From the NCBI GenBank assembly GCA_021816625.1, contig JAKAXM010000006.1, forward strand, positions 33,993-97,992: a DNA stretch of 64,000 nt. Direction: 5' to 3'. This stretch comes from Pseudomonadota bacterium (GTDB lineage Bacteria > Pseudomonadota > Gammaproteobacteria > Acidiferrobacterales > Acidiferrobacteraceae). The translations under genes were made by a program, and so were the position numbers. Below the pieces are notes generated by a model, which saw only the letters and a program-made list of their open reading frames with translations, was not told where the DNA came from and did no database searches. Shown in pieces: positions 58,206 through 64,000 of the stretch. Positions within the stretch are counted from its first letter, which is position 1, and every line of letters starts with the position of its first letter.

Positions 58206-59261
58206 ATGAGGCTGCGGACCTTAGAAGTAGAGCGCTTACGCTGTGTGGAGCGAGCGGTATGGGAGCCCGGCGAAGGGGTCAATATCGTAGTAGGCGCTAA
58301 CGGGGCGGGGAAGACGAGCCTGTTAGAGGCCATACACCTGGCGGCAACTGGCAGGGTTCTGAAACCGGGTAGCGCGCGCGGGGCGATTCAGCACGGGAGT
58401 GAGCGGCTCGCGGTACGGGCGCGCTTCGGGACAGGACTTGAGCAAGGCGTCGTATGTTACGAGCGGAGCGTGTCGGACCGGGTGTGGAGTTTGGATGGGG
58501 AGACGGTCAAGTCAGCAATAGCGGTGTACGAACGGCTGCCGGTATTGGTGATCAGTCCGGAAACGCATTACGCGATATTGCAGGACGCCCAGGCCCGGCG
58601 GGCGGCGGTTTATTGGCTAATGTTCCACGTGGAACCTTTGTTTTTGGAGAGCTGGCAGCGTTACCAGCGCGTGTTGCGGCAGCGTAATACGGCCTTGCGA
58701 CAACGCAACGCAAACTACCGGGCCTTCGACCCCGGACTGGTGCAGACGGCCAGTGTATTGGCGCGGATGTGGGAGCGCCTCCACGAGTCACTGCAAGGGC
58801 GAGTGGCGGCCATAGCGACAGACTTAGGGTTAGGACGGGAACCCGAACTCGTCGTTAAATGGGGTTGGGGGGCCAAGACACTCGAGGAGGCCCTGGAAGA
58901 GACCCGCGAGACCGATGAGCGCTTGGGATACACGCACGCCGGGGTGCACCGAATGGACGTGGGCTTGTTATTGGATGGCAAACCCATCCAAGAGGTGGCC
59001 TCGCACGGTCAACAGAAAGTGATCGTGAGCGCTTGGCGGCTCGCGCTGTTAGGGGCCGCCGCCGCGCGCGGCCGTCCGGCGCTGCTGCTAGTCGATGACC
59101 TTGCGGCAGAACTCGATCGCCGCCGCCGGGAGGCGTTTTATACGATGCTGACTGAGGCGCTCAAGGATGTGCAGGTGTTCGTGACAGCCACCGATGGGGG
59201 AGATTTCCCTTTCCCGTGCGATATGTTCCACGTGGAACACGGTGTTCTTTCTAAGCCCTAA
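58206..59261 (+). CDS. recF: Recombination mediator RecF (contains two parS sites)
   Basis: A 351-residue SMC-like ATPase that loads RecA at gaps. Walker A GANGAGKTS (30-38), the signature 'SHGQQKVIVSAWRLALL' and Walker B 'PALLLVDDLAAELD' are present. The start is ATG 58206, matching family N-termini; in-frame GTG 58197 is possible. Two parS palindromes lie within the gene and encode MFHVE both times, at 58621 and in the last codons at 59224. Confidence 0.94.
   Translation: MRLRTLEVERLRCVERAVWEPGEGVNIVVGANGAGKTSLLEAIHLAATGRVLKPGSARGAIQHGSERLAVRARFGTGLEQGVVCYERSVSDRVWSLDGETVKSAIAVYERLPVLVISPETHYAILQDAQARRAAVYWLMFHVEPLFLESWQRYQRVLRQRNTALRQRNANYRAFDPGLVQTASVLARMWERLHESLQGRVAAIATDLGLGREPELVVKWGWGAKTLEEALEETRETDERLGYTHAGVHRMDVGLLLDGKPIQEVASHGQQKVIVSAWRLALLGAAAARGRPALLLVDDLAAELDRRRREAFYTMLTEALKDVQVFVTATDGGDFPFPCDMFHVEHGVLSKP
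58621..58636 (+). promoter_or_regulatory. parS: ParS partition site inside recF (1)
   Basis: TGTTCCACGTGGAACC: the 14-base core is perfectly palindromic and identical to parS sequences known from Pseudomonas. It should bind ParB. Located 1.6 kb right of the dnaA-dnaN gap. Confidence 0.85.
59224..59239 (+). promoter_or_regulatory. parS: ParS partition site at the recF 3' end (2)
   Basis: TGTTCCACGTGGAACA, a perfect 16-base palindrome of the parS type, within the last 13 codons of recF and 69 bp before gyrB. Confidence 0.88.
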
Positions 59262-59283
59262 ACCCCCTGTCGTGGTAACATGA

Positions 59284-61725
<2,442 letters not shown>

Positions 61726-61729
61726 TCTT

Positions 61730-61960
61730 ATGGACGCACCCTACCGGCCCATCGCCTGTGCGATCTATGACCGCTACGAGCGCGCCATCCTGAGCCGCAC
61801 ACCCCTTACCGTGCGTTGGCTGGAATCGGAGCGCCCCTGCGAGGACACGGTCCGCATCCAGGCGCTCGAGACCGCGCACGGCACCGAGTTCGTCTCCTTC
61901 GAAGACAGCCGGGGCGCGCACCACCGTGTGCGTCTCGATCGGGTCACTCTCGTCGCCTAA
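61730..61960 (+). CDS. rof: Rof/YaeO-like Rho-binding antiterminator
   Basis: A 76-residue protein similar to Rof (YaeO): it opens 'PYRPIACAIYDRYERAILSRTPLTVRW', echoing the family pattern Y-x-P-I-x-C-x-x-Y-D-x-x-E, and ends with the Sm-like beta strands 'EFVSFEDSRGAHHRVRLDRVT'. Rof binds Rho and reduces termination. It begins 4 bp after gyrB and may be cotranscribed with it. 3' end overlaps trmB by 4 bp (convergent). Confidence 0.7.
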   Translation: MDAPYRPIACAIYDRYERAILSRTPLTVRWLESERPCEDTVRIQALETAHGTEFVSFEDSRGAHHRVRLDRVTLVA

Positions 61961-62610
61961 GAGACCTTCCGGTAACGGATATCAAAGGGTGGGCGTCCCG
62001 CCCGTGTGCCCCGGCGCTCGAATCGCGTGATGGGGCGACCGCCACGTTCGGCGGCCACAACCTCCAATTCCGGGATCGATCGCACGCTTTCTACTACGGC
62101 CTCCGCGTAGGCCTGCCAGTCGGTCGCCATATGGAAGGTGCCGCCGGCCTTAAGGACCCGCACCACCTCCATAAGAAATGGCCGTTGGACCAGCCGCCGC
62201 TTGTGATGCCGCTTCTTCGGCCAGGGGTCTGGGAAAAATACCTGTACCCCCGCCAATCGCCCTGCCCCCACAGCCCCCAACACCAGCTGGGCATCCCCCT
62301 CGATCAGTTTGACGTTTACGAGGCCCCGCTCCTCCAGGCCCCGCAAGACCTTTACGATGCCCGTGTGATAGACCTCGACCCCCACATATTCGCGGTCGCT
62401 GTCCTGTGTAGCAATGTTAAGTAAAGACTCACCGTCGCCAAAACCAATATCCAAAACCGTTTCGCGTTCGGCGCACCCCAATTTATCCCAATCGCGCTCG
62501 GCGATCCCGAACCGTCCCCATAGGCGTTCATACGCGCCCTGGGCACCCGGCGTCAGGGGTCGCTCCCGCCGCGTGTAGCTCCGGATGAGCCGTGGAAACG
62601 CGAGGCTCAC
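61957..62610 (-). CDS. trmB: tRNA (guanine46-N7)-methyltransferase
   Basis: A 217-residue SAM methyltransferase with '[16 protein letters not shown]' (motif I), '[11 protein letters not shown]' and the tRNA-binding signature '[18 protein letters not shown]' diagnostic of TrmB. GTG start overlapping the thiG stop (GTGA). Third gene of thiS-thiG-trmB. Confidence 0.95.
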   Translation of the reverse strand: MSLAFPRLIRSYTRRERPLTPGAQGAYERLWGRFGIAERDWDKLGCAERETVLDIGFGDGESLLNIATQDSDREYVGVEVYHTGIVKVLRGLEERGLVNVKLIEGDAQLVLGAVGAGRLAGVQVFFPDPWPKKRHHKRRLVQRPFLMEVVRVLKAGGTFHMATDWQAYAEAVVESVRSIPELEVVAAERGGRPITRFERRGTRAGRPPFDIRYRKVS

Positions 62611-63392
62611 GCGATCAAGCCCACAAGCGGCGATGACGGGCTCGCTTCCTGCGGTCGCATGCGACCCGCCCGGTAGGCTGCGCGCCCGGCCTCTACGCCC
62701 TTACGCATGGCCTCCGCCATCAAGACCGGATCTTGGGCGGCCGCGATCGCCGTATTCATCAGTACGCCATCGCAGCCAAGCTCCATGGCGCGAGCGGCAT
62801 CGGAGGCCGTCCCGACCCCTGCGTCGACCAATACGGGCACCCGCGCGTTCTCGACGATAAGCCGGATATTGAGCGGATTACGAATGCCGAGCCCAGACCC
62901 GATCGGCGCCGCAAGCGGCATCACGGCGACGCACCCGATCGCCTCGAGCCGCTGCGCCGCTACCGGGTCGTCGGTCGTATAGACCATCACCTGAAAACCC
63001 TCTTTTACCAGGATCTCCGCCGCCCTGACTGTCTCAATCACATCCGGAAACAGGCTTTTCTTGTCGCCGATCACCTCGAGCTTCACGAGGTTATGGCCAT
63101 CGAGGAGTTCCCGCGCAAGCCGGCATGTCCGAACGGCCTCGTCGGCCGTATAGCAACCCGCCGTATTCGGCAATATGGTGTAGCGATTGGGGGACAGGAC
63201 CTCGAGCAGGTTTGGTTCCCCAGGGTTTTGGCCGATATTGGTCCGGCGCACCGCGACCGTCACGATCTCCGCGCCACTTGCCTCAACGGCGCGCCGCGTC
63301 TGCTCCATGTCTTTGTATTTTCCCGTGCCAACGAGCAGGCGTGAACGAAAGACCCGCTCCCCCACATGCCATTGGTCATCTCTGTTATCCAT
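62607..63392 (-). CDS. thiG: Thiazole synthase ThiG
   Basis: A TIM-barrel enzyme making the thiamine thiazole. The 261 residues include '[12 protein letters not shown]', '[20 protein letters not shown]', the Schiff-base lysine in 'LVKLEVIGD', '[11 protein letters not shown]' and '[29 protein letters not shown]'. It follows thiS by 3 bp. Confidence 0.96.
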   Translation of the reverse strand: MDNRDDQWHVGERVFRSRLLVGTGKYKDMEQTRRAVEASGAEIVTVAVRRTNIGQNPGEPNLLEVLSPNRYTILPNTAGCYTADEAVRTCRLARELLDGHNLVKLEVIGDKKSLFPDVIETVRAAEILVKEGFQVMVYTTDDPVAAQRLEAIGCVAVMPLAAPIGSGLGIRNPLNIRLIVENARVPVLVDAGVGTASDAARAMELGCDGVLMNTAIAAAQDPVLMAEAMRKGVEAGRAAYRAGRMRPQEASPSSPLVGLIA

Positions 63393-63395
63393 CTC

Positions 63396-63596
63396 TCATC
63401 CGCCTCCAATGGCCTCAACAATCTCGACATGATCGCCTGCGTGCAGCGCGTACTGCGCATGATGCGCGCGGGGAACGATCTCCCGGTTGACCTCCACGGC
63501 TACGCGTTTGCCGGTTAAGCCCATCTCCTCGAGCACCGTGCCCAGGACCGAGTCTTCCGGCAGTGCGCGCCGCTGCCCGTTAACGTAAATGTCCAT
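63396..63596 (-). CDS. thiS: Sulfur carrier protein ThiS
   Basis: A 66-residue ubiquitin-fold sulfur carrier that ends in Gly-Gly (AIGGG), the site of adenylation and thiocarboxylation. 'IYVNGQRRALPEDSVLGTVLEEMGL' and 'VAVEVNREIVPRAHHAQYAL' match the family. Start ATG 63596; a TTG two codons upstream is less likely. Confidence 0.92.
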   Translation of the reverse strand: MDIYVNGQRRALPEDSVLGTVLEEMGLTGKRVAVEVNREIVPRAHHAQYALHAGDHVEIVEAIGGG

Positions 63597-63602
63597 CGCC
63601 AA

Positions 63603-63631
63603 TTGTGCAAATCCTCGCTAGGCGGTATATT
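63603..63631 (+). promoter_or_regulatory. Promoter of tRNA-Gly
   Basis: TTGTGC (63603-63608), 17-bp spacer, TATATT (63626-63631), ending 27 bases before the tRNA gene. Confidence 0.6.
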
Positions 63632-63658
63632 GTATGGTCTCTCACGGCCATGCGCTAC

Positions 63659-63732
63659 GCGGGTGTAGTTCAATGGTAGAACTTCAGCTTCCCAAGCTGA
63701 TAGCGAGGGTTCGATTCCCTTCACCCGCTCCA
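63659..63732 (+). tRNA. tRNA-Gly (anticodon CCC)
   Basis: A 74-base cloverleaf with encoded CCA: acceptor GCGGGTG/CACCCGC with T discriminator, D arm GTTC-AATGGTA-GAAC, anticodon arm TCAGC-TTCCCAA-GCTGA with anticodon CCC, and T loop TTCGATT. Reads GGG. Confidence 0.95.
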
Positions 63733-64000
63733 CTTCAACATTCCAGCAACATCCGTTGACAGTCGGTCCCGCCCCAACCCGTACGTTTACGGGGTACGTC
63801 AATGTAAAGAGCGTCCGCTCCGCCTCGTTGCGCGAGAAGCGTGGGCCCGGTAACGAGCAAGGCGTCCGGCTCGATTTTAGGGGTTGGACGCATGCCCACC
63901 GACATGCCAGTCGGCTAGGCCACCGGCAAGCCGTACACCGCCTCCGATTTCGACGGCCTCTCCCCCTTCGTCTCCGCCGAGCCGTCGATCGAGCCGTCGA
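63733..64000. other. Region after tRNA-Gly with no recognised gene
   Basis: About 270 bases to the window edge. A plus-strand frame is open near the end (after a stop at about 63919), without a recognisable start. A short direct repeat, GAGCCGTCGA, occurs twice in the last 30 bases. Position next to a tRNA 3' end would suit an integrated or degraded element, but nothing confirms it. Confidence 0.3.

Overview
The window is high-GC bacterial chromosome (around 63-65% by eye) from a sulfur-oxidising gammaproteobacterium. The case for this is the classical origin-proximal block (rpmH-rnpA-yidD-yidC-mnmE, dnaA-dnaN-recF-gyrB, mnmG-rsmG-parA-parB-atpIBEFHAGDC-glmU-glmS), a complete F1Fo operon, a Pseudomonas-like parS sequence and a sulfide:quinone reductase-like gene at the left edge. 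An Acidiferrobacter-like lineage would fit, but that is a guess from gene content, not a database result.

Layout. 0-3.6 kb: end of an unknown gene, an SQR-like flavoprotein, a DUF1641-like helical protein and a methyltransferase. 3.6-8.4 kb: an AsmA protein, then a divergent pair made of a VirD4/TraD-type coupling ATPase and a short MobA/MobL relaxase, with no other conjugation gene nearby. 8.4-23.3 kb: mostly housekeeping genes (acetolactate synthase, DsbA, Mpl, RNase D, EngB, DNA polymerase I, LOG, homoserine kinase, a degenerate GGDEF protein, UvrD). 23.4-26.3 kb: a compact four-gene operon of a small unknown protein, two double-domain YbjQ-like proteins and PspA. 26.5-28.1 kb: a GNAT gene and a decaying stretch (FMN reductase without a normal start, cupin remnant). 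28.1-43.2 kb: glmS, glmU, FKBP, the atp operon, parB, parA, rsmG and mnmG, all on the minus strand. 43.3-47.2 kb: a minor pilin operon (pilE/fimT/pilV/pilW/pilX types) without pilY1. 47.4-51.1 kb: MoxR, DUF58 and TgpA-like transglutaminase. 51.1-51.5 kb: a frameshifted nhaA remnant. 51.7-62 kb: the origin block, with DnaA boxes on both sides of dnaA and two parS sites inside recF. 62-64 kb: trmB, thiG, thiS and tRNA-Gly(CCC).

Two places look most likely to hold something poorly described: the YbjQ-YbjQ-PspA operon, which reads as an envelope-stress module, and the isolated coupling-protein/relaxase pair. Other notable points are Pol I without recognisable proofreading residues, a GGDEF protein that lost its active site but kept an RxxD inhibitory-site motif, an oversized PilX-like protein, probable leaderless starts for rnd and moxR, and a G-rich coding bias confined to dnaA-dnaN-recF that flips sharply at gyrB.
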